Positions 24,124 through 36,112 of a DNA stretch of 64,000 nt are shown here, piece after piece. This stretch comes from Adiantum capillus-veneris (Eukaryota > Streptophyta > Polypodiopsida > Polypodiales > Pteridaceae), in assembly GCA_014529385.2 (NCBI GenBank), contig CM043969.1:13775446-13839445 (forward strand), given 5' to 3'. How positions within the stretch are numbered: the stretch's first letter is position 1; each line of letters opens with the position of its first letter. The notes under the pieces are model-generated. The model did not search any database and was not told the origin of the DNA. It worked only from the letters and a program-made list of their open reading frames with translations. Position numbers and translations under genes: made by a program.

Positions 24124-24891
24124 CCTCCCTAGGGCTAGTCAATGACAATTAAGCAGCATAAGTGATAGTCTTCTGACATGTGTCCCCCTTTCCCCCTTTG
24201 TGAGAGCTTTAGGTAATTTAATAATTCAACTAAACTCTCATTGGACCCCTTTGCCTCCTGGCCAATAGGAATCAGGCAAGCCATTGGGCTGCTGAATGCT
24301 CATTGGACCCCTTGGGACACTGTCCAATAGTCTTCTAGAGGACTTAATTCTCATTTGTTCTTTTATTACGTGTTTTTAAATTAATTAAACTAGATTTACT
24401 CTAGCCTAATTCTCATTGGTCCACCTCCATGGCCATCCAATAGGAATTGCGTACACCTTGTGGGCATCTGGGCTAGGGAGCTGACATGTGTCCCTCATCC
24501 CCTTTGTGTAAAGGGAGCTTGTGTGTGTGTGTGTGACTTTCTCTCTCATCCACTACAAGCCAGGCTCGCCCCCTCCTAAGTAGGGATTTGTAAAGACTTT
24601 TTTGACACACACAAAGCATCCAATTCCCCCATGGTTGACCTTTGGACACAACCTTTGAATTTTGGAACCTTAGCATTTTGGAAGTCTTAATGGGCTGAAC
24701 CTTAGGGTCTTTTTAGCCCATTGTTGCACATGGATCTTTTACGGATGTCCCCCCCTTTGGATCCCTACTGTGGCCGGTCTGCTAGCTTAACCAATATTCT
24801 AGCTTTTTCTCCCCTGGCACTTCCCCATAATAAATGATCAGTTTAACATGAGAAAATCATTTAGGAGAATTAGATATTGATTATTATGACA
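24124..24891 (-). repeat. Gypsy A 3' LTR, partial
   Basis: It matches 40661-41450 nearly base for base. It ends ATTATGACA next to TTACCCCTCTCTAG, which reads on the minus strand as a purine tract followed by TGTCATAA. Homology to the other LTR stops abruptly at 24124. The stretch contains repeated ATTGG...CCAAT inverted pairs (see findings). Confidence 0.85.
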
Positions 24892-25262
24892 TTACCCCTC
24901 TCTAGTCGTCGTCGACTATGGTCTAGAGAAGATAAAGCATATTCATGAGTCCTTTTCTTAGCGGGTAGAGGATCCCTATGTTACCCTACGACATAATTCC
25001 ACGATGGATGACTAGTCCATTTGGCGCTTGAGAGCCTGAGGCTGCTGCAAGCATGTCTGGCCATTAGTCCTATCAATCTTCCATAGTAGAGTGACAAGCT
25101 CTACTTGGTGTTTGGGAGACTTTGTCTCTGCAAACTTGATCTAAGCATGCATACTACTTCATTTTTGTGCACAATAAAGAAAAAGAGAGTCTTATAAGAT
25201 AAAAACTTTGTTTATTTTGAACATTTTGTACATTTTCTTACTCTTGGGAAGCATTGTAAGCA

Positions 25263-26555
25263 TTGACAAGGTTTAGGTTATCCTTTAATTGTATGCCTTG
25301 CATCCATCTAGCATCTTCAAAAGGACAATTCTTAAACTTAATAAGATATCGTCGGATAGTCTTACCACCTCTTAGTACCTTGTCTTGGGCTGCAACACCT
25401 CCTCTTGGTCCTCGATCTCCGGTGGGTCTTCAGTTGTTGGTTCTTGAGGTGGCTCTCCTTTGTAAGGCTTTAATAGGCTCACATGGAAAGCATTGTGTAT
25501 GAGCCAATGATTGGGCAACTTGAGTTGATAGGCCATCTCATTGATTGGCCTAAGAATCTGGAAGGGACCATAGTACCTTTTTGCTAGTTTAGCATAGTAC
25601 TTTTGGTGTCCCGTAGGATTCTTGCCTATCGTGTGCCTTAATCGATCCTTGGGGAATTTTAATAAGACCCAATCATTTTCTTTAAAGGCTTGGGCTCTTC
25701 TGTGCTTGTCAGCGACAGCCTGTTGCCTTTGTTGTGAGATAGAGATAGCATCCTTAATCTTTTGAAAAGATTCTTGTAGGTCTCAGCTATACTCATCTGC
25801 AGCGAAGATCTTCCCATGTACCTTAAGTAGCAAGGGACTTTTTGATCTTCACTCAATTACCTCGAAAGATGCTTTTCCTGTGGAAGTATGTACAGGGTTA
25901 TTGTAAGCATACTCCACTAAGGGTAAGTACTTCTCCCATTGGAATCTTTGATCTACTTCCATTACATAGGCTTTTAGTAGATCGAGAACTGTCAGGTTAG
26001 CTATTTCACTTTGGCCATCTGTTTGTGGATGATAGGCCGAAGAGAAGTTTAGCCTTGTCCCTAAATTCTCAAAGAGACCCTTCCAGAAATTACTGGTCAT
26101 TCTAGGATCTCTATCAAACATTATGGACATTGGCAAGCCATGGTACTTGAAAATTTGTGAAATTAAGACGGTTGTCATTTGATGGGCTTTGATAGTCTTT
26201 TTGAAAGGTATAAAATGAGCTTGTTTTACTGAACCTGTCTACTATCGTCCATATTCCCGTATTCCCATGGATAGACTTAGGCAATCCAAAGATAAAATCC
26301 ATGGATATGCTCTCCCATGGTGAATTAGGGATTGGCAAGGGTTGAAGCAATCCAAGTTGCTTCCCTCTATCAAATTTTGTCTTTTGGCATACCACACATT
26401 TAGAAACATACTCTGGTATGTTCACTTTCATGGTAGGCCAATAGAAATATGTTTCAATTCCCTTTAAGGTAAAATGAATCCCTCTATGCCCCGCATAAGG
26501 TGGAGCATGAGATTTATACATTACTTTCTCACGTAGTGAGTTAGTAATGCATAGT
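25263..26555 (-). pseudogene. Gypsy A integrase with C-terminal chromodomain
   Basis: From 26555 leftward: the H2C2 zinc finger (HRGIHFT...KCVVCQKTK), the integrase core (PWESISMDFIFGLP, TIVDRFSK, then after a frame change SIMFDRDPRMTSNFW and FSSAYHPQTDGQSE), and the C-terminal SH3-like part ([26 protein letters not shown]). A chromodomain remnant (RRYLIKFKNCPFEDARWM) follows near 25290-25360. The chromodomain places it in the chromovirus group, in which that domain directs insertion to particular chromatin. Frame changes occur near 26180 and 25850, so the copy is dead. Confidence 0.88.
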
Positions 26556-26563
26556 CTATTGCC
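26556..26563. repeat. 8-bp target duplication of MITE copy 1 (left)
   Basis: CTATTGCC here pairs with GTATTGCC at 35500-35507 (one mismatch), flanking MITE copy 1 after gypsy B is removed. Confidence 0.7.
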
Positions 26564-26770
26564 CTCGGGGGGTTCACTATGTGTAAAAATACCATATCAC
26601 GTGCGTTCAAGACATGTTTGTAAAACCCCTTATCTGTGAATTTTGTTAGGAATATAATGTACCCTTTTCTTTTAAAATCTGTAAGTTTTTTTCAAAATTG
26701 AAAAAATCATGTCCTTTGTATATTTCTGTAAATTTCAAGGACTTTAAATACCCTTCTGTTGAACTCATGT
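26564..26770 (+). mobile_element. MITE copy 1, left part (split by gypsy B)
   Basis: It starts CTCGGGGGGTTCAC. The sequence is the reverse complement of 36552-36761. The remainder of the copy is at 35461-35499. Joined without gypsy B the two parts total about 242 bp, against 246 bp for copy 2. It lies between the RNase H and integrase regions of gypsy A. It has no coding capacity. Confidence 0.82.
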
Positions 26771-27920
26771 TGTGAGCGGGATGGAAACACACACAACAGT
26801 ATTTAGCAACCTTGCCTCTATAATGACCCGACACACACTCTTGGGATGATACACACACACACACACATTATGGGGCACCACTCGGCTTACACAACCAGCC
26901 TGGCCGAGACAGGAAACACACAGAGGGAGTGAGAAGAGAGAGATTTCCCACTTTCCCACTCAACACTCACACAAACTCTCTCAATTCAACTCAAAGGAGG
27001 CAAATTGCTGTTGTTTAGACTCAATGAAGCTCATCCCAGCACCAATGGGGCAAATAGTTTACACAGTATTGAGGAAATATACCAGATACAACCACAAAGT
27101 TAAGCAGAGCCTTCACTCACCGGAGAAGATTACACAGAAAAACAATAGAAAATCTGTGAGGAATTTGGCAAAATGGACAGCGCCATTGCGTCCGGAACGC
27201 CCAAAAACCCCAGTCTTCAAAGTCAAAGTGCTCAAATCAGACCTCGGATGAGCAGTTTAGGGCCAAAAAATGCTCCAAAAACAGCAAAAACTCACTTGCG
27301 GCTATTCCTCCTCTCTTCTCCACATTTTTTCTGGTCTTCTCTCAGTTTTTTCAGTTCCCACACTTAGCTTTATTAGTTGGGCACCATTGGCCTTTTAGAT
27401 GACCTCAAACGGACCCCGAACAGGCCAAAAACTGACCTCGCAGTGCATAGTTGTCACCTTTTTGCATAATCCGCACACCTGGCACTCATTTCTTTTCAAT
27501 AATGCGTCTCACAACCACGTGAAGTGGCCCCAAAAAGTGGTCCTAATGATGAACTTTCTGCATAACTCTCACAAGAAGACACCCATGTTGTGTCCGTCCT
27601 CATCCGCGTGCAAATATTGACCCTGTTCGCCCTCGTGACGCCACTAGATGCCATTTGATGCACCTGCTTACCTCATGTCATTGGGCCGTGGATAGCTTCC
27701 TCGAGAAGTTTTACGCGCTACCAACTCCTCCTTATTGTAGAAAAAACACAGTGGTACTGGTAATATTGAAAATCGATGCACTATGTACACCCTGTCCTAC
27801 CTGTACACATATGGGCCCCACGTAACCACCTGGCTTTGAAAAATGCGCATTTTTGTATTTGATACACCATGCATGTATATGTACATATGCGCAATCCCTT
27901 GCTCCAAAAAAATCCTGACA
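26771..27920 (-). repeat. Gypsy B 3' LTR
   Basis: 1,150 bp. Aligns over its whole length with 34338-35460 at roughly 95 percent by eye, with a few small indels near the start. The internal side reads on the minus strand as GGCTAGGGGATGGGCAAATTA, a polypurine tract. Confidence 0.9.
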
Positions 27921-27948
27921 TAATTTGCCCATCCCCTAGCCTGCTAGA

Positions 27949-29367
27949 TCATTCATGATCAGCAGCAGCAAAGAGAGATATGAGACTCGCCGCATCACAG
28001 GTCTCCTCATCCCTCACCAACACTGCTTGATCCACAGACAGCTCATCTTCCTCCACCATCATCAATCTAGCATGATACAATTTAAGAGGCAATCCATTTA
28101 CCCTTGGCTTATGTAGAACACCATCCAGGTTAGCCAGCTGATATGTGCCATTTGGAAAACACTCCACTACCTTGAAAGGGCCTTCCCACTTAATTTGAAA
28201 CTTCTTTTGGAAGGTGTTATCCAGCTTACTATTGTAGCGCAAAACCAAGTCATGTTTCTTGATACCCTTACTTTTGACCTTTTCATTTATCTTTGCCAAA
28301 GCCTTATCCCGCATCTGCCCATAATGCTCCAATGCGCTCACCCTATCCAACTGGACCTCTTGTAACTGCAAGATCCTCTCTTTGAATGCATCACTAGGCG
28401 GCCCAAGCAACTTCTCTAACATCTTGACCGCAGGCAACTCTACCTCCACAGGCAATAGTGCTTCCTTTCCATACACCAAATGAAATGGAGTAAACCCTGT
28501 ACCTCTCTTCACCGAAGTACGGTAAGCCCATAATGCACTAGGCAATTCCGAATCCCAATTCTTTCCTTGGTCCTCTGTCACTTTAGAAAGAATTTGTACC
28601 AACTCACCATTGAATCTTTCATTTAAGCCATTACACTGCGGGTAATAAGGAGTGGTATGCTGGTGCCTAATCTTCATCTTTGTGCATAAGAAGTGTAGCA
28701 GTTTAGCTCTAAATCCTGGCCCCTTATCTGAAAGTAGCTCTAATGGCACCCCAAACTTGCAACATATTTCATCATACACAAATTTTGCCACATCCTTTGC
28801 AATGATCTGTTTTATTGCTATAGCCTCTTCCCATCTAGAGAGATAGTCCACTGTCGTCAAGATATAGCTTTTGCCCCTGCTTGTGATAGGTAACAGGCCT
28901 ATTGCATCAATCCCCCACTTTTCAAACACATCAAACGCCATAATGGTTTTTCATAGCTCTGGCTTCAACACTCTCTTCCCAAATGCTTGACACCTATTGC
29001 AAGACCTACACCAATGGTGAACATCCTTGTGCAAACTAGGCCATACATACCCCTCTTGCAATATCTTATGCAAGGTGATCTTTAGAGCAAAATGGACACC
29101 ACATGCGCCTTCATGATTCTCTTCCAACACTCTGTAAAGATCCTCCCGCCAAGGTACACTTCTCAACACGAGATCAGCCCCTTTCATGTATAAGACATCA
29201 CCAATCAATTTGTACCTGTATGCTCTACGCACAAAGCCATACTTCTTAGACTTCCGAATCTCCTTTGGAATGATTCCTGCTTGCAAAAACTCCTCTTCTT
29301 GAGCCAAACTTTCCTGGCCATGATAAAGAGGTAAAGTGGTCCTCAACACAAATAGCTCCCCAATCAT
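27949..29367 (-). pseudogene. Gypsy B integrase
   Basis: 29367-28951 carries the integrase zinc finger (HEGACGVHFALKITLHK...CRSCNRCQAFGK). An in-frame TGA follows KPEL. The core 28941-27949 has EKWGIDAIGLLP, TVDYLSRWEEA, LLSDKGPGF and TTPYYPQCNGLNERFN with the expected D, D and E positions. The C-terminal domain (FQKKFQIKWEGPFKVVECF) follows, with no chromodomain. It would join element cDNA to the chromosome. The TGA may derive from CGA. Apart from that stop the frame is open to the end. Confidence 0.9.
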
Positions 29368-29396
29368 GCCTTGAGCTGCTTCATGTGCCTCTCCAT

Positions 29397-30374
29397 TTAG
29401 AGCACGTTCAATGTGTCTGATGATCCATGCTTCAACTTTTTTAACAGGCCTTTAATTCTGAAGCACATTTCCTTCAATGAGGTGTTCTTGCTCTTCCACA
29501 CACCCAGCACTTGCTTCACCACTAACAAGGCATCACCTTTTATGCTCAACCTTCGAACCCCATGCTTCAAAAAAATGTGTAATCCGGCTTTGAGAGTAGC
29601 ATATTTAGCCTCATTGTTACTATGAGCATCCAATTTGAACCCTCTCTTGCATACTAGCTTCCCCTATGGATCATAAAGTGCTATACCCCCTGAAGCTGCA
29701 TCATGGCTCTTTCTGTATGAACCATCAAAGAACAACACATGTGCATTGCTGATCTGTGGCACTTCTTCAACTACCTTTCTCACCACCTCTTCCTTAACAA
29801 TAAGGGGATTCTCCTGGTAGGTCAACAAATCAGCTAGGGTAGCCCTTGTACTATCTTCCACTAGAAAAGAGAGCTCAAACTCTTGCAGCTCAATTACCCA
29901 TTTCTTCACCACATTTGACATGTTAGTACCATTAATTAACTGTGGCAAAAAGGCATAACTCGTCAAGAAAACAAAAGGCCGTGGTAGCAAGTAATGACGA
30001 AATCGTCGACAAGAAAATATTACACTGGCCATCACTAGCTCTACTTCCGAGAACTTTCTCTCCGCTACCAACTTCACTCGGCTTGCACAATACACTGGCC
30101 TCATATAATGGCTGCCCTTCCCCTTTTGCAATAGCATAGCTCCAATGGCATCATCCCCTACTGATGGATTTACATAAAACACTTTCTCCCAATCAGGAGC
30201 CTGCATGGCTGACAACCCCCCTAACACCTCTTTCACCTCTTGAAACACTTCTTCACACTTGTCATCCCATTGCAATGGATCATGCTTTGCCACTTGCTGT
30301 AATGGATAAAGAAGCTGCGAAGACAATGGAATAAACCATGCCATGTACTTCACTTTGTGTATAAAATTTGCCAA
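29397..30374 (-). pseudogene. Gypsy B dual RNase H
   Basis: 30374-29664 begins in the RT connection (LANFIHKVKYMAWFIPLS), passes the retroviral-type RNase H (AIGAMLLQKGKGSHYMRPVY) and then starts a second RNase H (VLFFDGSYRKSHDAASGGIA). After an in-frame TAG that second domain continues at 29657-29397 with SNNEAKYATLKAGL and KGDALLVVKQVLG, then after a frameshift in an A run (about 29440) with IIRHIERALNGEAHEAA. A second, archaeal-like RNase H is a hallmark of the Tat lineage of gypsy elements. The first domain looks degenerate. Confidence 0.8.
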
Positions 30375-31823
30375 CTACTTCGTACTCGTAGGTGATGGAA
30401 GAAGAATAATAGACTTAACCTTATCTGGATCAGCCTCAATGCCATTTTCGGACACCATATGGCCCAATAACTTCACCCTTGGCTGTGCTAGATGACATTT
30501 ATTTGGATTTACTTGTCCTCCACATTCATCATATCGAGCCAATACCATCTGCAGCTTCTCATGGTGTTCAACCCTACTGCTATAAACACAGAAGTCATCC
30601 ATAAAATCTTTAACACAACTACCAATGAATGGTTCCAACACCCAATTTGCTCTCTCTTGATAGAAGAAAGGTCCATTTGACAACCCAAATGGCAATACTG
30701 TGTAGCAATAGCAGCCCCATGGCGTAATAAAAGTGGTCTTTGTGTGGTCTTTAAGAGCAATCTTCAATTGAAAATAGTCTGAAACACCATCACACACACT
30801 GTACCTCTCATAACCTGCCACTGAATCCAAGATCTCATCGATGAATGGACGAGGATATGGGTTCTTCTTAGTGGCTGCGTTTAAGGGTTTAAAATCTACA
30901 CAAATTCTCCACTTCCCATCCTTCTTTGGACTGACTACAACTGGACTCACCCATTCTGTGGTCTCCACAGGGACTATGAACCCTGCCTTCAACAACTTGT
31001 CTACCTCTTCTCGCAAGGCTTCCATTTTCTCTTGACCCATCCTTCTTAGCCTTTGCCGCATTGGCTTAGCACCTTGTTTCAGCTCTATATGCATCTCTTC
31101 ACCTTTGAACCCTCTGATCTCTTCATATGAAGTAATGAAAAAATTAGGAAAACTACCCAGCATGTGCAAATATATCTCCTTCTCCATAGCTGAGAGGTCT
31201 CCACTGATCATTTGTGTCATCAATTCCTGCTTCTTTGACAACTCAACCTTGGTCTCCATCAGCCCTTCAATCACTTCATAAGGCCCTTCACTTTCATCTT
31301 CAACTTCATTCGCAAATGCAACTAAACCAGATTCCTGGATTTCTTTATCCATAAAAAGAAATGCAATATCAGCATCCTCATCACTGCTGGTAGTGCTATC
31401 ACTGTCCTCATCTGTCACCGTGGAAGAGTCTTCATCACTAGACTCATCCTCATCTTCATAAAACTCCTCTAATCGTTTCCTTGTGTCCATATTATAAAGC
31501 TTCTTGGTACCTGTCTTTCCATAGAGGCTAATCGTACCATGTCGCCAATCTTGAACAGCTCCCACTGCACGTAACCATGGTCTGCCCAGTATAATAGGAT
31601 ATGCTCCCAACCCTGCTGGCATCACATGAAAATCAACCACTGCCTTTGCATCATATGCCTCCACTTCTAAGCTCCTTACAACACCCAAGCATTTTACTTT
31701 TTGATGGTTTGCCAATCTGATGCAAAAACCTGACACCCTAGCCACTGTGAGACCCATCTTCTCAACGCATGAGTGTGTTATGACGCATATTTGGGCTCCA
31801 CCCTCCACATAACCTTGTCCCAA
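30375..31823 (-). pseudogene. Gypsy B protease and reverse transcriptase
   Basis: The frame opens GQGYVEGGAQICVITHSC, where the usual retropepsin D-S/G-G-A active site appears as EGGAQ, so the catalytic Asp is Glu in this copy. An acidic low-complexity linker (DEDESSDEDSSTVTDEDS) follows. RT motifs are WRICVDFKPLNAATKKNPYP, VLPFGLSNGPFFYQ and the catalytic FMDDF. The frame ends at a TAG after SPTSTK; in-frame coding continues at 30374. Gag lies in another frame, overlapping at 31778-31823, so a -1 shift is needed to reach this frame. I see no canonical slippery heptamer, and an indel is as likely. Confidence 0.88.
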
Positions 31824-33355
31824 ATTTTCCTTTTATGCCACACATCTACTATTGGACAAATGTATGGTAGCTCATCCATTGCCAACACCTTTACTGAACC
31901 TCTCTCTGGCTCTTTCTCCATTGGGTTAACCATCCTCTTCCACTGACGCTTTAGCTTAGGCACCATCTCTATAAGCTTCCCAAAAGTAATATCTGCCTTC
32001 CTGCTCATCAGATCCTCCTTCAAGTCATAGCTTAATTGCCCATCCCCTAGTGGAAAATCTGAAACATGAAACTTTCGACGAGCTCTCCTTTTCCTCTTGG
32101 CCTTGACATCCTCGTCTTCATGGCTCTTTCCTTTCTTCTTACTAGGACCTGGGGCACTTCTTCCTTCCTTATCCTCTGTGGTCCTCTTCCCAATAGGCAT
32201 CACTAATGTATCCTCTAGATTTGATGCCTTCTCCAAGGTGACTACACTTAGCACTTTTGTCTTTCCCTTTTCCTCCTGGGTCAGTCCACTAGTTCCTTCG
32301 TCTCCCTTAATTTCGATGCCATAATCATTTGACCTAGTTAGCACCTGTCTTGGCAATGGATACATGTATCCCCCCATCCTTGGTGGCTTACCACATTGCG
32401 GGATGATGTGACCCAACTCTCCACAATTATAACATGTGGGCGTCTGGCTCCAAAACCTACCATTGCTTTGTCCAACACCATTCCTAGGCCTTTCTTCACC
32501 TTCTGGCTGATTTGCAAACCTCCCTCGACCTCGATTATTTCCCACTTGACCTAGCATGTTTAGGATGAGATTCTTCATCAAATCTACCACTTGCCTCATG
32601 TCTTGCCTTAGCCCATCATCTTGCACCGATGTAGTGACCACTGCTGGCATAACCTGAGTAGTAACAGGAACCAGTGGTTCATGATGAACCCCTGACATGC
32701 GACCTTGTAAAGACTCTATAGGCTGAAATTCAGACCTCATGGGCAAAGACTCCACCCCTAACTGGCTCATTTTCCTCAACTTTCACTCTTTGTTCCTTGC
32801 TACCTCTAGTGCATCTTCATATGTCCTAGGCTTCTTTATCTCCACTCTCCAACGTATATTCTCCCAAAGACCAGCCAAGAACCTGTCCTTCTTCATCATG
32901 TCAGACGGGGGTACCTGTGGTGCTAAGGCCTTGCACATCCGCTCCCATGCCAATGAGAACTTACGTATGTACGCATCTACTGGCTCACCTTCCTTTTGCA
33001 CCAAACCTTGTACTTCTTGCCACACTTTGTCAGGATCTTCTATCTTTACAAACTCCACTTCCAACCCATGCCTTAGATTGTCCCAACTCAATCTTACAGG
33101 TGGATCCGCTGCACGCAACTCCTCTTCAAATGTTTTGGACCAGACTCGTGCATCACACTTCAAACAAATTTGGAGAAGACGTAACATCTGCGCAGGGTCA
33201 TGAATCTTGTTGCCAATGCAGGAAACCTCCATCTTTTCCAAAAAATCTTCCACATCTTCATCACTTCCTCCATGAAACTCCGGATAAGAGAAAGCCATGG
33301 CTACCCAAGTTGCAATGCTTTGAGAACCCCTTTGAACACACGTGCAAGAACCCAA
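31778..33355 (-). pseudogene. Gypsy B gag with CCHC knuckle
   Basis: 33355-32783 is a capsid-like gag (AFSYPEFHGGSDEDVEDFLE, LRLLQICLKCDARVW, WERMCKALAPQVPPSD). An in-frame TGA follows ARNKE. The same frame continues to 31778 with the knuckle CYNCGELGHIIPQC and basic stretches (KKKGKSHEDEDVKAKRKRRARRK). The start at 33355 could extend upstream. It would assemble the particle and bind RNA. Confidence 0.85.
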
Positions 33356-33359
33356 AACT

Positions 33360-34317
33360 TTTGACTACCCAATCCCCAGAAACTTCAATGGAGCTCAACT
33401 TTAGATAAGGACAAAGACATGCACATCAAGTGAGTTTTCATAGTTGATCATCGGAATTACAACAGGCAAAGGATATTCCAAGATCTCTCGTAATCTTCTT
33501 GGCCCGAGCATAAAGACTATGCGCTACTGGAAAAAAATCTTCCTGGACACATGAACAGTTATCTGGATTCTTTGAGTTAAATGAAATGGAGTGAATTTAG
33601 GGCCATTTTGATCATCCATTAAAGCGAACCATGAAGCTCCCAAGAAGGTACACCTGACTTAACCTCTGATTTTGCCAAAATTTCAACAGCATAACAGCAT
33701 AAATGACTCAAAAGACCAAAAAACCAGCCATCATAACTTGGAAAAATTTTGGCAGAGTTTCCCCAGAAATAGAGCAGTAGGAACCCAAAATATAGACTGT
33801 ATATGTATGCATAACATTTCAACAATAGAACCCGAGCATCAAGTAGGACTCGCTAGTACATAGCCTATGGCAAGGTCACAAAAAGGGTGCTCCAGCTACC
33901 TGTATCACCGAAAGGATCTCCACATTTGAGAATCCCCCAGCTCAATAAAAACCTCACGCTATCGACCCTCACACGAAGGCTAATGAAAATCGCGTATAGT
34001 CAAGTATCAGAAATGACTATCTTCCAGAATAAGTCTCAGAAATGGCTGGGACTGCCAAATACAACCAAGTATGGCTCCACAAATGCGTACAATGGCAGTT
34101 TCCACAAGTAACGTACAATCCAGCAGAAAATGCGCTCAAATAGGTGCCAAGTGATGCATACCCACAACAACTGCAAGTGACATCACTGCTAGTATATCAC
34201 TTTACTCCAACTACTTGTACCTGTGTGAATCACATGTACCTGTACATGTCCCTGTAACCTGTAACCTGTAACCTGTAGCCCCGAATCTCAAAGCAGAAGG
34301 TACTCAAAGAAGATCCT
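33360..34317 (-). other. Gypsy B 5' leader
   Basis: Untranslated stretch between the primer site and gag. No domain is visible in any frame. A short CCTGTAA heptamer run lies near 34250-34277. Confidence 0.5.
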
Positions 34318-34331
34318 CCGTGGGGGCACCA
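34318..34331 (-). other. Gypsy B primer-binding site
   Basis: The minus strand reads TGGTGCCCCCACGG six bases inside the 5' LTR. Its complement ends GGGCACCA, as a tRNA 3' end would. It is not initiator-Met type. TGGTGCCC also occurs at the LTR remnants near 16022 and 45019. Confidence 0.7.
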
Positions 34332-34337
34332 AAAGAA

Positions 34338-35460
34338 TGTGAGCATGATGGAAACACACACAACACCTCTATAATGACGTGACACACACTCTTGGGATGA
34401 TACACACACACATTATGGGGCACCACTCGGCTTACACAACCAGCCTGGCCGAGACAGGAAACACACAGACGAAGAGAGAGATTTTCCACTTGCCCACTCA
34501 ACACTCACACATACACACTCACACACACTCTCTCAATTCAGCTCAAAGGAGGCAAATTGCTGTTTTTTAAACTCAATGAAGCTCAGCCCAACACCAATGG
34601 GGAAAATAGTTTACACAGTATTGAGGAAATATACCAGACACAACCACAAAGTTAAGCAGAGGCTTCACTCACCGGAGAATATTACACAGAAAATCTGTGA
34701 GAAATTTGGCAAAATGAACAGCGCCATTGCGTCTGGAACGCCCAAAAACCCCAGTCTACAATGTCAAAGTGCTCAAATCCGACCTCGGATGAGCAGTTTA
34801 GGGCCAAAAAATGCTCCAAAAACAGCAAAAACACACTTGCGGCTGTTACTCCTCTCTTCTCCACGTTTTTTCTAGTCTTCTCTCAGTTTTCTCAGTTCCC
34901 AAACTTAGCTTTATTAGTTGGGAACCCTTGGCCTTTTAGATGACCTCAAACGGACCCCGAACAGGCCAAAAATTGACCTCGCAGTGCATAGTTGTCACCT
35001 TTTTCCATCATCCGCACACCTGGCACTCATTTCTTTTCAATAATGAGTCTCACAACCACGTGAAGTGGCCCCAAAAAGTGATCCTAATGATGACCTTTCT
35101 GCATAACTCTCACAAGAAAACACCCACGTTGTGTCTGTCCTCATCCGCGTGCAAATATTGACCCGTTCGCCCTCCTGACGCCACTAGATGCCATCTGACG
35201 CACCTGCTTACCTCATGTCGTCGGCCCGCGGATAGCTTTCTCGAGAAGTTTTACGTGCTACCAACCCCTCTTTATTGTAGAAAAAACACAGTGGTACTGG
35301 TAATAGTGAAAATCGATGCACTATGTACACCATGTCCTACTTGTACACATGTGGGCCCCAAGTAACCACCTTGCTCTGAAAAATGGGCAATTCTTTATTT
35401 GATGCACCATGCATGTATATGTACATATGCGCAATCCCTTGCTCCAAAAAACTCCTGACA
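34338..35460 (-). repeat. Gypsy B 5' LTR
   Basis: 1,123 bp, partner of 26771-27920, with the same TGTGAGC start and CTGACA end. It should carry the promoter, read leftward. Confidence 0.9.
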
Positions 35461-35499
35461 ACGTGATAGGTTACATTGTTCTTAGGTGACCTCCCCGGG
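35461..35499 (+). mobile_element. MITE copy 1, right part
   Basis: It continues the MITE after gypsy B, ending TTAGGTGACCTCCCCGGG. The first four bases (ACGT) are gypsy B's duplicated target. GTATTGCC (35500-35507) is the right flank duplication. Confidence 0.8.
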
Positions 35500-35543
35500 G
35501 TATTGCCATAGAGAAGATAACCATCTTGTAAAGTAAATGGTTC

Positions 35544-36071
35544 CTATTTCTTCACTAATGCAAGGGCTGAAATCATATCTCTAAAATGGGGATCAATAGC
35601 ATACTCATCTATCATTGAAGATAGATCATTGTGAGTTGCTATGGAAACTGCATTCACTCTCGGCCGTCTTGAGAGTGCATCAGCTACTTGATCATGCTTG
35701 CCAGCAATGTGAGCAATATGAACATGAAATTGCGAAAGTAAGTTTTCCCACCTCATTTGTTTGTCAGAGAGCTTGGTCTACTTCATGAAGTACTTAAGAC
35801 TTTGGTGATCCGTTTGCAGAATGAAAGGAGTCCCCAATAAATAGTGCTTCCATGAGTCTAAGGCATGTAGAACTGCAAGGAGTTCCTTTTCATATAATCC
35901 TAGAGCTTGCTCAACAGGGTCGAGCCTTCGACTTTCATAGCCTATGGCATGCCCTTCTTGGAGCAAAACAGCTCCAAGGCAATCACCACAAGCATCACAT
36001 TGGACCTCAAATGGTTTTGAGAGATCCCGTAGTGGTAAGCACAGGTTGAGAGATAAGCTTTTCGAAAGCAT
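35544..36071 (-). pseudogene. Gypsy A RNase H
   Basis: 36071-35778 holds DLSKPFEVQCDACGDCLGAVLLQE, LYEKELLAVLHALDSWKHYL and QTDHQSLKYFMK. After a stop, 35756-35544 continues with RWENLLSQFHVHIAHIAGK and QVADALSRRP, the canonical end of gypsy RNase H. It is followed by TLQDGYLLYGN in the same direction before the MITE. Catalytic acidic positions look retained. Confidence 0.88.
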
Positions 36072-36112
36072 TGTTCTCCTTAGTAGACCATGTATACCTA
36101 ACGCTTTCTTTG

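Larger units (their letters stand above)
26771..35460 (-). mobile_element. Gypsy B: complete Tat-like gypsy element nested in a MITE
   Basis: LTRs at 26771-27920 and 34338-35460 start TGTGAGC and end CTGACA on the plus strand. The flanks ATGT (26767-26770) and ACGT (35461-35464) look like a 4-bp duplication with one C-to-T change. A primer site (34318-34331) and a purine tract next to 27920 orient it leftward. The order is gag with CCHC, protease, RT, RNase H, a second RNase H, integrase. Most breaks are single in-frame stops, so it was probably functional when it inserted. Confidence 0.92.

Noticed and set aside
31778-31823. Programmed -1 frameshift between gypsy B gag and pol
   Set aside because: The gag-frame codons at the overlap do not form a slippery heptamer; an indel is simpler.
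34250-34277. Telomere-like repeat
   Set aside because: The unit is CCTGTAA, not the plant telomere CCCTAAA, and only about four copies occur.
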